Below, piece by piece: positions 1 to 13,765 of a DNA stretch of 64,000 bases (positions within the stretch are counted from its first letter, which is position 1; every line of letters begins with the position of its first letter). The notes below the pieces were generated by a model. It ran no database searches. It was given only the letters and a program-made list of their open reading frames with translations, and was not told where the DNA came from. The DNA lies in the NCBI GenBank assembly GCA_002105175.1, contig MCGE01000013.1, positions 496,001 to 560,000 on the forward strand, read 5' to 3'. The translations under genes and the position numbers were made by a program. The stretch comes from Absidia repens (lineage: Eukaryota; Mucoromycota; Mucoromycetes; Mucorales; Cunninghamellaceae).

Positions 1-2545
1 ATTGTAGCACGTTGTGTATACCCCAAGTCGGGTCCCATATTTCCAATCGCCAATCCTTTTTCACCACCAGTACCAACAGTACCGCCACGATAATAATAGT
101 AAGCTCCACCACTGCCACCACCACCACCACCTGTATGAGCCCGAATTGTACCATTATCTTCTTCAGTCGACATAGTTCCAATATCGTCGTCGTATCCACT
201 GCTGTTTCCATCATTATCATCATCATCATCATCATCATCACCATCGTTAAAATCGTCATCAAAAAGATCGCCATCGCGTTTGTCATTGTCATCGTCATCA
301 AGGTAGTCATGTCGCTTCTTGTCAATAGTGTCGATATCTTCACCGCTATCACTGCTGCTGAGTTGATATGACGATCGACGGGATGCATCATTGCTGTCAC
401 CAGACACGTCACCGCCATCCGAATGTTGATGTTTTTTCTTCTTCTGGTGTTTTCGATGCTGTTGAGATACAATACGTGAGACGGTGTCAGTATCAATGTC
501 ATACTGGTGCAAGTCGTAAAAGTAGTTGTCTGCTCGTTCGCCGCCAAATATATACAATTGATGATGTAAAGAATCCAATAACATAGAATGGCCAACACGA
601 GACTGTAGTGGTGCCTTACGAGAACGATAAAGCTGAAATGGTGTTGGTGACGTGCTTGTTGAGCCATTGTTGGAGCTACTTGATGTTGACGATATTGCTG
701 TTGGCGGTATCCCATCGTCATTTTCTTGGTTCAGGCCATTTCTATTTCATTATATTTTTTTTTTAGAGAAAACAGTAAGTAAAGATGCGAATGTGGTGAA
801 CGCCTTTCTCTTTTATCAATTACCTAATAAGTTTCCAAGTACGATTTTTGATGTCATATGAGTAAAGACCACTATACTGATGTAGGTTGTTTCCGGAGAC
901 CTCCCGACCCCCAAAAACATAAAGGATTCCAGAAGCTGCATCAACACACATTTGATGATCAAAAACGAGTTCAGGTCCGCCATGAGCCTAAACGAAAACC
1001 GGAAATAAATGATGTCAGTGCACAATATATGGTGTGTTTGTGCGAGAGAGAGAGAGAGATAGAGCAGATATAAATATTACTTACAGCAGTATGGTCAAAT
1101 AGCTTTTCCCAATGATTTGATTCGATGTAATAGCGATAAAAGTCTGCTTGCAAGTTATCTGCATTGTTGTTTTGCGTCCGGGAATCTGCCACACGACCAA
1201 AAACAAATATGGATTTGCTTGCCGTATCTAAACATATTTGATGGCAAGACCTTGCGGAAGGACCCCTTTGTCTAGTAATATATGGTAAAAAATGTCAAAA
1301 GAAAGATATGTTAGTAAGATGCAATATATAAAAGAAAAACGATGTCCCTGTAGTTTTTTTTTTTTTTTTCGTTTACGTACCTGGTAGTGTCGTTGCTAAT
1401 AAGATACCACCGGTTTTCTTTGATAGAATAAACCCAAAAATCGGCCAAATTTGATTTCCCAGTCCACCCACCATGTAAATAAATATGTCCATTGGCACTA
1501 TCGATGCACATTTGATGACCACCCCGATCACACGGAATATCTCCGTCTAAAAAAAGCGATGCATTAGTGCCCACTTAGAAAAAATTGTGATGAATACAGG
1601 TGTACAACTTACCGGTAGTTGGAGTAGGATGTAACTGTTGCCAAAGTGGTTCATATTTTGTAGTTTGTGTAAACGTTTGAAAGATACCATACTGAAGATC
1701 AGCTTGTTCGACCAATGCTTGAGCCAATTCGAAATCGCCTTCTTTCACCAGAGCCGTATGAAGTCGAGTCAACAAAGGATTTTCTAATTCTACGCCAGAT
1801 CGCTGCTTGATCAGTTGAAAAACATCCCCCATATTTCGCTGCCGAAAGTGTTTCATGCAAAGCCGTATAGTTTCCTTTTCCTTGTACTAATAAAAAAAAT
1901 AAAGTACACAAGAAAAAAGGTTACACAATCGGACGATCCTTGGTTCTACTCCAATCAACTCTTACGTTTTCATAAGCATCAAGCACACGACGGGTAATGC
2001 CCGGATCATCGACTCCAAGTATTTCTAGATACCAGATACTGTAATTGAAGTTGGTGCTGAATGTTGATACTGGAACAATCTTGATATACTGAATAGGAAT
2101 GACCTACACAATATAAAGTTTTATTAGCTGTTGATATTGTAGAAATATAAATGAGAAGCATGTGTTACTTACTAAGTCCTGATAGGTATACCGAAGTTTG
2201 AAAACTTCTGGCTTGTTGTGGTTTTGAAGTACTACAGAAAAGGAAAAGAAGCATAGAAAAATAAATTAAAACACGTCATCTCTATCAAATTGTTGCATTT
2301 CAATTTGCTTACCTTGATATAAAAGTTCAGACATATTGTTTGGGTCCATACCACCAAAAACCTTGAATTCTTTCACATTGCATACATGACCTGACAAAGA
2401 AATAAAAAAGGTGGGGTTAGTCGTTTATGGTACTGAAGTGGTACTCTCCACAACAAAGTCACTTACTTCTATGGAACTTGCCCCATAATAAAGCACCTAC
2501 GTTTTAAAAAAAGTCAGTTTGCATAAACAAAAAAGTGCTCAAAGA

Positions 2546-2581
<36 letters not shown>

Positions 2582-2817
2582 GTACGTGCTACGACAGGTT
2601 GATCAAAACGTAAGGTGATGAATTGAGTGCCGTCATGAGAACCACTAGACCAGCGTGAAGATTGATCTTGAGGTGTATCGAAGTAGATGTTATTTGGGTG
2701 ATACGTACCAGAATAGGAAGAGTAGTCATACACTGAGTAACGTAAAGAAGTACTGCTTGCTTTTGAAGTAAGCGCACCTATTTCTGAAGGACGATGACTA
2801 TTCCGTCTTTTAGGCAT
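1..2817 (-). CDS. Muskelin-like kelch protein (5' complete, 3' end cut by window edge)
   Basis: Intracellular kelch-repeat protein; in animals muskelin is a subunit of the CTLH/GID ubiquitin ligase. Start ATG is 2815-2817. Exons on the + axis: 2586-2817, 2467-2496, 2313-2390, 2173-2231, 1966-2103, 1613-1886, 1381-1546, 1085-1271, 824-987, 1-741 (continuing left); all joins keep phase. The N-terminus has the discoidin-like muskelin domain (YSSYSGTYHPNNI, DQSSRWSSGSHD), then a LisH/CTLH-type helical part (IRLCMKHFRQRNMGDVF), then kelch blades (GGHQMCIDSANGHIYLHGG, FDHQMCVDAASGILYVFGG, IFGGERADNYFYDL). The last exon carries a long Asp/Ser/Gly-rich insert, including an ATC-repeat-coded poly-Asp near 210-250, before resuming muskelin-like TQRAT at the edge. 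Family assignment is firm; a CTLH/GID role is inferred from homologues. Confidence 0.93.
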
Positions 2818-3397
2818 CGTTAAAGATATAAAAAGTAAAAAGAAAAAAGAAAAAGAAAAAGAACAAACCAGCTAAAATCAAGATAGCGATGCAAGAAAAA
2901 TGGGATAAAAAATTAAGGAGTTCAAAAAAAGTCTCACATAACGCCCTGTACTATATACCCAGCCCAACTACCAGTGAAACCGTTGACGCACGGTTTCTGA
3001 TAGAAACTAGCAGCATGATATTTAAATATCATATGTCTAACACGGGTATGCACCTAATACATACTTTAAAGGCTACGTGTATGTAAATGGTAATAAATTG
3101 GCATTTTTTTTCTACTGCTACGGTTGACTTAGAAAATTAAGCTCAAAGGGAGTATTGAGCCTAGCTTCCTCTTTCATCACCATAGGAACCAACCAATCAA
3201 ATTGTTTAGGTTTGCGGCCGTTAAAAAAATAAAAAGGCAAATAGACATCACTCGCCCTCATTTTTCCTTGCCGAGTCTGTCTCCCTTTTTCTTATTTCTT
3301 TAGTTTTTCTCCTCTCATTCCATACATTCTCTTTCTTTCACTCTTTCCTTATTTTTTTTTTATTTCTCTCTTTTTTAACTTTATATATTCTGACTTC
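2818..3397. promoter_or_regulatory. Divergent promoter between muskelin and the Zn2Cys6 gene
   Basis: 580 bp spacer between two divergent ATGs. The side facing the Zn2Cys6 gene has a strongly pyrimidine-rich tract from about 3250 to 3390 ending shortly before its ATG, a common start-site feature in this window. A CCAAT/ATTGG-type sequence (ccaaccaatcaaattg) lies near 3190. No ORF worth calling is inside. Confidence 0.45.
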
Positions 3398-4201
3398 ATG
3401 GCTATCGACGAACCTCAAATGAGCACTACTACTGCTGAACCTCGGAAAAAGCGGGCCAAAATCGTTAGTGCCTGTGGTGAATGTCGTCGACGAAAAACCA
3501 AGTGCAATGGTGAATTACCTTGTCGAAGTTGCCACAAAGCCGATGTATCTTGTGTGTATCCTGTTATATCTCATGCCGAAGACAAGCGAAACCACTTATC
3601 CAAAGCTGCATTGGAAGCCATCGAAGATCGACTGAAAGCCATTGAGGACATGCTGCATACCATATTGCGATCACAAACTGTCGTTGCCGAACTACCAGCC
3701 GCAGCCGTCAACCAATTCCTTCACAGCAAAGATTTGACTTCTCCTCCATCTCCACCACCGACTTTTTCATCAGCAGCTTTACCTCGAGCGGCGCTCTATA
3801 ATCATATACAACAATCATCCAGCATCTCCACCTCGTCGTCGGCATCGTCGTTTGTTGCCTTACCTCCTACAACAGCACAACAGCAGCAATCGTTATCATA
3901 TACATCATCATTACCATCACCGAAACAACAACAACATCAGAAACCAATTATTACCGCATCTTCACCAGAGGTCAGATTACCATCAATTCACGATTTGTCA
4001 GTGCATTTGGTTTATTCTTCGCCTCCGCTAGGGGAAATCAAGCAAGAGACAAAGGACGTCACAGCAGCAACTGATTTATTACCACCACCCCTAGGTTATT
4101 CTTCCTACTATACTCGAAATAATTGCCGTTATGAAACATCATCCGATCTTCCTATGGACGAAAACATATTGGCCTCCAACAAGAAGAGGAAACGGTCATG
4201 A
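3398..4201 (+). CDS. Zn2Cys6 (Gal4-type) transcription factor, short form
   Basis: Predicted nuclear DNA-binding regulator, single exon, 267 residues. After a basic stretch (RKKRAKI) residues about 26-52 carry the binuclear zinc cluster CGECRRRKTKCNGELPC followed by RSCHKADVSC, with all six cysteines in the usual spacing (C-x2-C-x6-C-x5-C-x2-C-x6-C). A short helical segment (ALEAIEDRLKAIEDMLHTIL) follows, probably a dimerisation coiled coil. The rest is Ser/Pro/Gln-rich and low-complexity, suggesting an activation or disordered region. It ends in a basic KKRKRS tail, a possible nuclear signal. It lacks the long fungal-specific middle homology region, so it is small for the family. Targets unknown. 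The start is the first ATG after the pyrimidine tract and leaves the cluster near the N-terminus, as is typical. Confidence 0.9.
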   Translation: MAIDEPQMSTTTAEPRKKRAKIVSACGECRRRKTKCNGELPCRSCHKADVSCVYPVISHAEDKRNHLSKAALEAIEDRLKAIEDMLHTILRSQTVVAELPAAAVNQFLHSKDLTSPPSPPPTFSSAALPRAALYNHIQQSSSISTSSSASSFVALPPTTAQQQQSLSYTSSLPSPKQQQHQKPIITASSPEVRLPSIHDLSVHLVYSSPPLGEIKQETKDVTAATDLLPPPLGYSSYYTRNNCRYETSSDLPMDENILASNKKRKRS

Positions 4202-4289
4202 AGCATCGTTATTTCTCATATTAGTATAGCTTTTTCTCTTTCCCATTTACTTTCCTACACCAATTGTATCCTTCCCTTACTACTACCAC

Positions 4290-4328
<39 letters not shown>

Positions 4329-5698
4329 TATTATATTATCTCAGTTTACTATTAGTTTTATCGTTACATTCTCTTATCTTACTTATGTCATTGTTATATT
4401 ATTTACCTCGTCTTTTAATGCCTATCCCCCTTTTTTATTGTTTCCCATTCTTTGACAACTGCTCATTGTTCTTCTCCTTACACATTTCATCCCTTCCCTC
4501 TCTCCCTTTTGTCATCCTCCTTCAACAATTGTTTAACATCAGATTATCTCCCACATTTCCTCTTTTATATATCATTGCTTATTATAATAAAACATAATAA
4601 AAAATGTCTTCCAAAATCCACCAACTGTCCACTGTCTTTTTTTTTTTTTTTGTGTATGTGCGGGAGTGAGTGTGCGCTGTAGCCAAGCTTTTTTTAACCT
4701 TTGAATCCCCGATTTAGGCCAGAAAATTTACTTCGAACCCTTTATTTCCTTTCCCTACCACTCGCCCTCGATTCCGCTTTTGCCCTTTACCCCTTGAGAA
4801 TTTACCGAAAAAGACCGAACACCGAAAAGCGCGCGAATTTCATTTCTTAGGCAAAAATCAATCGCATCACCAGACCACCAAGACCATAATAGACCACCTG
4901 TTTTTCATATATACTATATACCTTGTACATTTCAGGCAATTGTTATAATTACTGTATCATCAAATGTCAAAAGGTTTGTTTTCTTCCTGTCCCGTGCATC
5001 ATCACATCATGTAAAAATAACCAATGATCTTGTTTCACGAATGAAATCAGAGTATGATATATCACAATGTGCTTTTGTTTATTTTTTGATATGTAAACAG
5101 TAAGCTACAGTAATTACTATACTAATATCTAACCTAAATGGGTAAGAGGAGTAAAATTGGATCCATCTCCGCGGCAAAGACGAGAAACGTTTCGATCCAC
5201 CATACTATACCAATACCACATAATTCATTTATCGCGAAAAGGCCCAGTCATCGCTTAAAGAAACCCAAGAAGTCGGACAAGTAGTTGAAATGAGATTCAC
5301 CAGCGGTCAAATATAGTTTTGATAGCCAAGACACACCCACCCCGCCAATCTCTCGGAGTATCAACATTTTTATGCATGCACGCCACTCCATACCTGAAGG
5401 CGACACAGGACTTACCTCGGTTCAGGAGTGTATTTCGCGTATTGTTCCGTAGAGACTGACGTATTCTTGACACTATACGTTGTTTTTGATACTTCACTAA
5501 TCGCAACCAGCCACACAATACCCCAGTTCATCTGTTTTTAAATCAATTGAAAAACCAGACTATAAATACATAAACAATGGAGACATAATAGACAAAAAAA
5601 AAGTACAATTTTTTATTGGATTTGATAAATACAAGGTGAAGAGATGATCTAACTAATGAAAGTAGTCCATGTATCAACTATAATAAAATCAAGGAAGT
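4202..5698. other. Gene-free spacer
   Basis: About 1.5 kb between the Zn2Cys6 gene and the P0 3' end. It holds an ATT-trinucleotide repeat near 4285-4335, a run of T near 4638-4651, and several short ORFs of low complexity (Ile/Ser/Leu from T-rich DNA) that are not credible genes. A 73-codon open frame on the - strand at 5297-5518 has no recognisable family and lacks supporting context. AATAAA-like sequences near 4590 and 5680 could end the two flanking transcripts. I looked for tRNA, 5S, U1, U2 and U6 signatures here and saw none. Confidence 0.4.
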
Positions 5699-6794
5699 TT
5701 AATCAAAGAGACCGAAACCCATATCCTATAAAATAAAATGAAAAAAAGACATCAGTATGATCATTACAGCCTTGAAAAAAATAGGATCAATCAACTTACA
5801 TCATCTTCGGATTCTTCTTCTTCAGCAGCAGCTTCTTGAGGAGCAGCTTCGGCGGCACCAGCAGCAGCGACAGGGGCGGCGACAGCGAAGGCTTCGGGGT
5901 TTTCAAGGTATTCCTTGATCTTTTCAGAGCCAGCGAAGGTGTAGTCGGAAGCGACGGAGACAGCCAACAAGTTTTTGTAACCGTTGATGAGAGAGTGAGG
6001 GACGGAAGCCAAGGTGGGGTAACCGACAGCCAAAGAGACGGCAGCGACTTGACGGATAGCAGCCAACAAGTTAGCAACCAATTGATCTTCTTCAACATCC
6101 AAGACTTCAGAGGAGAAGGTGGAACCGTCATCGTAGACTTGGACAACAGCCATACCGTAGGTGAAGGGAGAGATACCCAACATGTTCAACAAAGTGGCTT
6201 CGGAAGGACCAACACGTTCACCAGCAGTGACCAATTGGACATCAGACACAATTTCAATGGTACCACGAGAAATCTTGGTAGGAATACCGAGAGCTTGGAA
6301 GAAAGAGGTCTTTCCTGGTTCCATACCAGTGTTACCACCGGGCACAATGACGTTGATGGGAGCAACAGCGTTAGCACGAGCAGGAGCAGCGACCTAATCA
6401 GCGAAAAATAAAAGAAAAATAAAATAAGTATCCTAGTAGAGATAAACCCAATCCATTGTATTCGAAGAAGGAGGGAAGCACTTACACGGTTGGAGAGAAT
6501 CTTTTCACGGATTTCCTTCAAGTCACCGTTGGTGAAAACGAAACCAATGTTACCCTTGACATGAGGCAAAAGACGTTCGAATTCAGGACGTTCAGCAACA
6601 AAGGTCTTCAAGGCACGACGGACCATAGTGTTCTTACCCATGAGGACAACACCTTCACCACGGAGAGAGTGACGGATTTGGTGCATTTGGTTGGAGCTGA
6701 CATTGTCAACATTGACAATGAAGATGGAGCTGTAGGTGTCCAAGTATTCCTTGAGACGGAGGAAGTAGTTTTCTTTGGCTTCTCGCTTCGACAT
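5699..6794 (-). CDS. RPP0: 60S acidic ribosomal protein P0 (uL10)
   Basis: Structural protein of the large-subunit stalk that anchors P1/P2 dimers and helps recruit translation GTPases. Exons 6486-6794, 5800-6393 and 5699-5725 give 309 residues, close to the usual ~312. The N-terminal rRNA-binding domain is recognisable ([21 protein letters not shown]). The middle has the P0-typical [20 protein letters not shown], and the tail is the Ala-rich hinge followed by acidic [16 protein letters not shown], the conserved P-protein C-terminus. The last nine codons sit in a separate 27-nt exon, so an ORF-only reading would miss the MGFGLFD end. Codon use is strongly biased, which creates a long open antisense frame, as in highly expressed fungal genes. 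Divergent to the RuvB-like gene. Confidence 0.97.
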
Positions 6795-7219
6795 GATGTA
6801 TATACTGTTCGAGGACTTTTAAAGAAGTGCTAAAGATAAAATAAAAAAAAAGGAGAGTCAGTAAAAAGGAAAAAAAATTATGGATGATCAAAAACGTAAA
6901 GAATAGATGGATGAATAAAAGGAGTGGATGGATGGATGGAATGGAGGGAGGATGGATGGATATAGGAATGAATGGGAATGTACTGGTGTCGGATGGATTA
7001 CCTTTTCAAGTGGAAGAACAAAATCAGAGAAAAGCAGAAAGGTTTCCCATTTAAAAACTAAAAATCAAACTAAATTCAAATGCCGCTGCATCTTTTTTTT
7101 TCGATTTTTTGACGTGACCGTCCATGCTTTTGAAAAACTTGCGCGCTTCATTTTTCTGTTGGTTCCACTACTTTTTTTTTTCTTTTTTTTTTTGTATTCG
7201 TCTATCAACACACACAATC
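6795..7219. promoter_or_regulatory. Divergent promoter of P0 and RuvB-like 1, with GGAT repeats
   Basis: 425 bp between divergent ATGs. A cluster of GGAT/GAAT tetranucleotide repeats lies about 6906-6975, polypyrimidine tracts flank both start sites (minus-strand side near 6840-6880, plus-strand side 7165-7200). No other gene. Confidence 0.5.
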
Positions 7220-9122
<1,903 letters not shown>

Positions 9123-9564
9123 ATTTATAGTTACTATTACTACTATCAGTACAACATCCAACCTTCATACTTTTTATTTATAGTTTTTATCTCATTCACC
9201 GTCTTCCCTCCTCAACCGCGGTACGCCTCATATTTTCTATCTCTTTTTTTATATTGCATCTTGTTTCCCCACTTTATCAATCCCATTACCAAATTATCAA
9301 ATAAAAGAAATTTTTATATCATCTTCTGCCTTCTCTCAATATAATATACATTCATAGAAAAGTTGTCTGTTGTGCAAGGATGGAAGTTAGGACAGTGGGA
9401 AGGGATTAGGATTGGACAGAGCCAAAAAATCTTGTCCCATGGGGAATTGGGATAATGAAATTTGGGATGAGCCAGACAGAAATGCCATAATAAGCAGCTA
9501 TGAGATTTGGGAAAATGAGATGGGATGGCTTAATAAGAAAATGCTCACAAAGACATACTAGAAA
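9123..9564. other. RVB1 3' region and spacer
   Basis: Contains an AATAAA-type polyadenylation signal near 9300 (caaataaaagaaa) and a G/A-rich stretch 9360-9500. The open frames here are short and low-complexity. No gene seen. Confidence 0.4.
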
Positions 9565-10300
9565 TATTTCACATCCCGCCCACGTGAAATTTATTTTTTC
9601 GCTCTTTCTTTTCATTTTCCTTTTTCCTTCTTTTTCTTTTTCTTCTTCATTATTCAACTTCTATGAGATTACGTTGGACTTAGATTAGTATTAGGACTAG
9701 TTTAGAGGGGGCTTCAGCTTAGGGATTACATGATGCATGGGGAAACCCTTTTATTTTGGATGCAGGATTTTGGACCTCCATTAGTTGGCTTTCTGAAGCC
9801 TCCATAAGCTTAGTTTAGTTCTAGTTTGTCCATAGTTGAATCTATATTGAATAAAGCATGGTTTTTTTTTTATTTGCTTCAATGAATAATGTTTCTGTAA
9901 TAATTCTCATGCTTTTCATAGTATACAGAATCCCATTTTACAATTGTACCTACAACTAGTATTGTTTATTATTGAGAGCTCCCCTAGTCACCCTCATGTT
10001 ACCCCCATTAGTCCATTTGCCATAATGAACCCCTCACTTTTAGTTTAGTATTTACAGTATACTCCAAATAAAACATGTTCATATTATTAACAATCATATA
10101 ACCAAATAGATAGTAACAACGCATTATTGTGGATTTTTTGGTTAGTGTCCTACCATACACCTACTCTCTAGTCGTCGCACCACTATCACCATCGTCCCCG
10201 AGAGGCCCACTGACTGATCGACAGCCCGAAGTCATTTAATATCAAATGGAAGCTAATGACTAATTGACCAAATTATATAATTGAACCTAGGATGTGCTGT
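9565..10300 (+). repeat. Dispersed E-box repeat, copy 1 (forward, long)
   Basis: Member of the window-wide repeat family. E-box CACGTG at 9581-9586 inside CCCGCCCACGTGAA, then a pyrimidine tract (9595-9650), then the core at about 9680-9860 (actagtttagagggggcttc, gatgcatggggaaacccttt, ccattagttggctttctgaa), ending in gaataaagcatgg. Downstream modules related to the other long copies continue to about 10300 (ccattttacaattgtaccta, cttttagtttagtatttaca). The GNPFILD-type frame of the core has one in-frame stop here. No protein domain seen. Confidence 0.75.
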
Positions 10301-11038
10301 GAGTGTAGCTATTGTTATACTGTAGAATATTTTTTCTTCTTCCTTCAGGCCAGTACACAGTCATCGTAGAAAATAATCATAGCATTTGAGGGCCGCTCCA
10401 CCATGTACTGTGTGTGTTTGTGTGTATGTGCCAGAGCCCAGCCCGACCAAAAAAGCGACCTTTCTCAGTCAAGATTTTTATCAGGCTTATTTGTCACTCA
10501 TTGATCACATCAGTTTGAAATTTTAAACGCTTCATGAAGATAATGAGACAGATTTTTTTTTCTTTTGGAAAAAGCCAACCTAGGTCAAAAAGGATTATTT
10601 TTAGTGCAGCCATCCTACCTATCACAGTCCTGTAAGCATCCAGTTATGCACGAATATCTCGACATCCGAAATTCATGGCGATATACTTTTTAGTCAACTC
10701 ATATAAAATGACATCGCCAAGTTAGGACAAGCTGGAGGTACAATCATTCAAACAGTTCTAACAAGCATGCAGGAGCCACTACAAACCAATAAAATATAAT
10801 ACAAAAACAGCATGAACAATTATGCACAATAATACTGCCGAATATATGGAACAACCATGCTATTTATTCAATGAGGTGTATAGTAGTTTTAAAATTTTTG
10901 GTATATCGTAACAGTGCCAGATGCTGTTTCTATTTTTTCAAACGCCGGTCATTTTATTTTGGCTTTCTGGAGAGCACTCTTTTTACCGCGCATTCATTTT
11001 CTTTGTTTTTGTTTTTTTGTTTTTTTTTTCTGGGGAAC
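10301..11038. other. Gene-free spacer
   Basis: No gene recognised. Contains a GT-rich microsatellite near 10408-10430 and the T-rich leader of the next gene (11005-11030). Confidence 0.35.
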
Positions 11039-12337
11039 ATGACATCCATTGGTGTCATTGGATATGACTATTCTGATATTGATGAATCAAGTTTTGTTGA
11101 AAGCATCAATCATCCAAGCTTTGTAAAAGCACAAGATTCTTCTTCCATATCCTATCTCTCTAGTCCGAACACTTCATTAGGTTTGTAAGTTCCCATCCTT
11201 CATTCATCCTCCCTTTTTGCTTTAAAAACGATACTAACGTGATTTATATAGTACGGTCAGCAAATAAATCATCTCAAGTAACTGGCATTCGACATCCTTC
11301 TATTATTCATGACGAACAACAGCATCCAACAACAAACTCAGCTGATGCAGCATCTTCGGGGTGGTCATTTCAGTACAACGATTTTGAACAAGAACTATTA
11401 CAGGATACGTCACCACCCCACTCTGTCAGCGGTAACATCCTCTCCTCCCCAAAGCCAACATCTTCTATTCAAGATCAGCCGGGGGCGAAAAAAGCGACAA
11501 CACCACCTCTGCTAGACAAAGATACTTCGGCTTTCCTGTTTGACGATGATTATTCCTCTGCAACCCGCGCACAAATTGAACGCTCGTTTAACGAACAATT
11601 CGGCCTCCAATCCTCATCCTCTCCAAACCATCGCCTTTCGATCAACAGCCAGAACACTAGTCAAATCTCGCAACCACAACATATGACTGATATGATGGAG
11701 AGCAAGTGTCTTCAAATGCAGGAATCACTTAGCTCACGCCTACAGGTAAAACGAATAAAAGGTACCACTCTCCCCTTGGATAAGTATTCACCTTATCTTG
11801 TTCTTATTTGCATATTATTGAATAGATGCTGGAAGACAAACTTAAAAAAACACATCTTGAGTCGGAAGACGACGAGCAACGATCAGGATCAATGTTATCT
11901 AGAGGTAACAAATAAATAAAAAAACGGGGGTGGCATTGTTGGAATAGTACTAATAACTAACATTGCTTATTGCTGTAGAATCAAACAAGTCATCTATTTC
12001 GAACGGAAACGACAATCGATCGCAGTCAGATACGAATGCTACAAGGAACAGTCAACAGCAACACGGCGGTGATATTGATCAAACGCAGCGCATTCTAGAT
12101 TTACAGCACTTTGTTGATCGGGTGGATGCATTGGTCTGGAACACACCTTTTTTATCACCTGCGGAGACGATCAAATCGGCTCATGTATGTGAACGACACA
12201 GGGCGTGGAGTGAACAAATATTACGGGAACGGCAAAAAACAGCATTGGAATCGTTAAATCCACACGATCGGATGGAGGCAACACTACAACAATTGATGCA
12301 ATGGTCCGACTCTATACGCCGTAACCATCATGGGTGA
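11039..12337 (+). CDS. Hypothetical Ser/Gln-rich protein
   Basis: Unrecognised, 357 residues from exons 11039-11180, 11252-11745, 11826-11904 and 11979-12337. The first intron uses GTTTGT rather than the nearby GTAAGT, because only that donor keeps the frame open; it has a clear actaac branch-point-like sequence. The N-terminal two thirds are low-complexity (Ser, Gln, His, Pro), with short acidic patches (FLFDDDYSS). The C-terminal ~100 residues are more ordered and helical, with charged and aromatic residues (ILDLQHFVDRVDALVWN, AHVCERHRAWSEQILRERQ). That part is the best candidate for a folded domain. No signal peptide or membrane segment is seen. It lies just upstream of the riboflavin kinase gene in the same orientation. 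Confidence 0.6.
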
Positions 12338-12541
12338 AACTTGCTCACAGTATTGTTTAGCTTTAGTAGGTAGGGCTGGGAATGGGGGGGGGGATCTTCT
12401 CAATTGTCAAATAAAATAAATCTCAATCAACCTCCGATCCTATTTACTATTTTTTCCATTTTTTTTTTTTTTTTTTTTCCTTTGCTTTTTCTCCCTTTTC
12501 GTTTTCTTTTATTGGATAACACCTTCTTTTGTTTTGCACTT

Positions 12542-13324
12542 ATGGATCACATCAACCCTGACCGTCCCCTTCTTGTTGGACCAGAAACACCTACTGCACC
12601 GTTTCCATACAAGATTACTGGCACTGTTGTCAAAGGCTATGGGCGGGGATCTCGGGAACTTGGTATTCCTACAGGTAAATAGAATGAAACAAATGGATAT
12701 GAAGAAATGGCAGTGTGTCACCGGGGTTTACCATAGGCGCGCACTCACTCGCTCTTTCTATTTTGTAGCCAATTTATCAGACGAGGCATTAGACTTATTC
12801 CCATCTGAATGCAACACTGGTGTTTATTATGGTTTTGTTCAAATCAACGCACTTAAATCAACCGTATACCCAATGGTCATGAGCCTTGGTTGGAACCCAT
12901 ACTATCAGAATGAAAAGCGTTCAGCGGTAAGGCAAAAAGAAAAAAAGAAAAAGAATCCTCGGGTTTGTGCAGGGTGATTAAAAAGGAGATGATGTGTGGG
13001 GTAATGGTGTCATTTACCTAGATTGATTATATCTAGGAGGTGCATGTGATTCACGAATTTCCAGACGATTTTTATGGTGCCGACATTCGTGCATTGGTAT
13101 TGGGATTCATTCGACCAGAGCAAAACTATCCGTCATTACGTAAAAAGGAATATGGAAAAAAAAAATCCACGATACAGATCATGATGACTAATTGTGTTTG
13201 TATGATATAATTAGGTGACCTGATCTGCGATATCAAGACTGACGTGGAAGTGGCAAAACATTCACTACAACGACCAGCCTACGACCAATTACAATATGAC
13301 AGCTTGTTTACAACGCCTTCATGA
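12542..13324 (+). CDS. FMN1: Riboflavin kinase
   Basis: Phosphorylates riboflavin to FMN with ATP, the last step to the flavin cofactor. Exons 12542-12674, 12769-12926, 13037-13139 and 13215-13324 give 167 residues, the usual size of a monofunctional eukaryotic kinase. The flavokinase barrel signatures are present: GTVVKGYGRGSRELGIPTAN at about 27-46 (the PTAN loop binds ATP/Mg), GVYYGF, PMVMSLGWNPYY, then HVIHEFPDDFYGADI containing the catalytic-type acidic region. No N-terminal FAD synthetase domain, as in fungi. The gene converges on DHBP synthase with only ~440 bp between stops, so two riboflavin-pathway genes are neighbours. The start is the only suitable ATG, just after a long T tract. 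Confidence 0.95.
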
Positions 13325-13765
13325 ACCATATTACATTTAGACAAGCGTAGTTTTAGTATTGTACTATAGTATAGTAGCAGTAGCAGTAGCAGTAGTAGAT
13401 ATATACATTTATATTTTGAAGACAAATAAAGGCATTTTTTTGACACAAATAAAAACGACATATGTGTAGTATAAATATTGATTGTTTTTTATTCTGACCA
13501 AAGTGTGTAAAATAGGAATAGGAATAGGGAATTATATACAAAACAAAAACAAAAATATAAAAGCGTATAATATATATATATAAAAAATACTGTGGGTAAA
13601 ATAAACTAAGGAGAGTAAGGGAAGTGTACTCAGAGAAGGAGAGGGGAGGGGGGGGGAAGTCTAAATCAAGGGATACAGAAAATAATAAAAATAAAATAAG
13701 AAATATCTATCCAAGAATCTAAATTGTTGTCTTGTTGTCCAATCAATCCAGCGATCCATAGGGTT
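13325..13765. other. Convergent 3' region of FMN1 and RIB3
   Basis: AT-rich spacer between two facing stop codons. Contains an AGT/AGC trinucleotide repeat (about 13375-13397), AATAAA-like signals on both strands (e.g. acaaataaaggc near 13423), a TA repeat (13569-13582) and a G-run near 13650. The two transcripts probably overlap or abut here. No gene. Confidence 0.45.

Noticed and set aside
4264..4455. Ile-rich ORF
   Set aside because: Translation of an ATT microsatellite and T-rich DNA downstream of the Zn2Cys6 gene.
4730..4745. ttcgaaccc resembling a tRNA T-loop
   Set aside because: No acceptor stem, B-box partner or A-box at the needed distance.
5400..5440. acttacct sequence resembling a U1 snRNA 5' end
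   Set aside because: Only the 8-mer matches; no Sm site or stem loops of U1 are recognisable around it.
5836..6411. 191-codon open frame on the + strand
   Set aside because: Antisense shadow of the P0 gene, produced by its strong codon bias; low-complexity Gly/Asp/Ser product and no promoter context.
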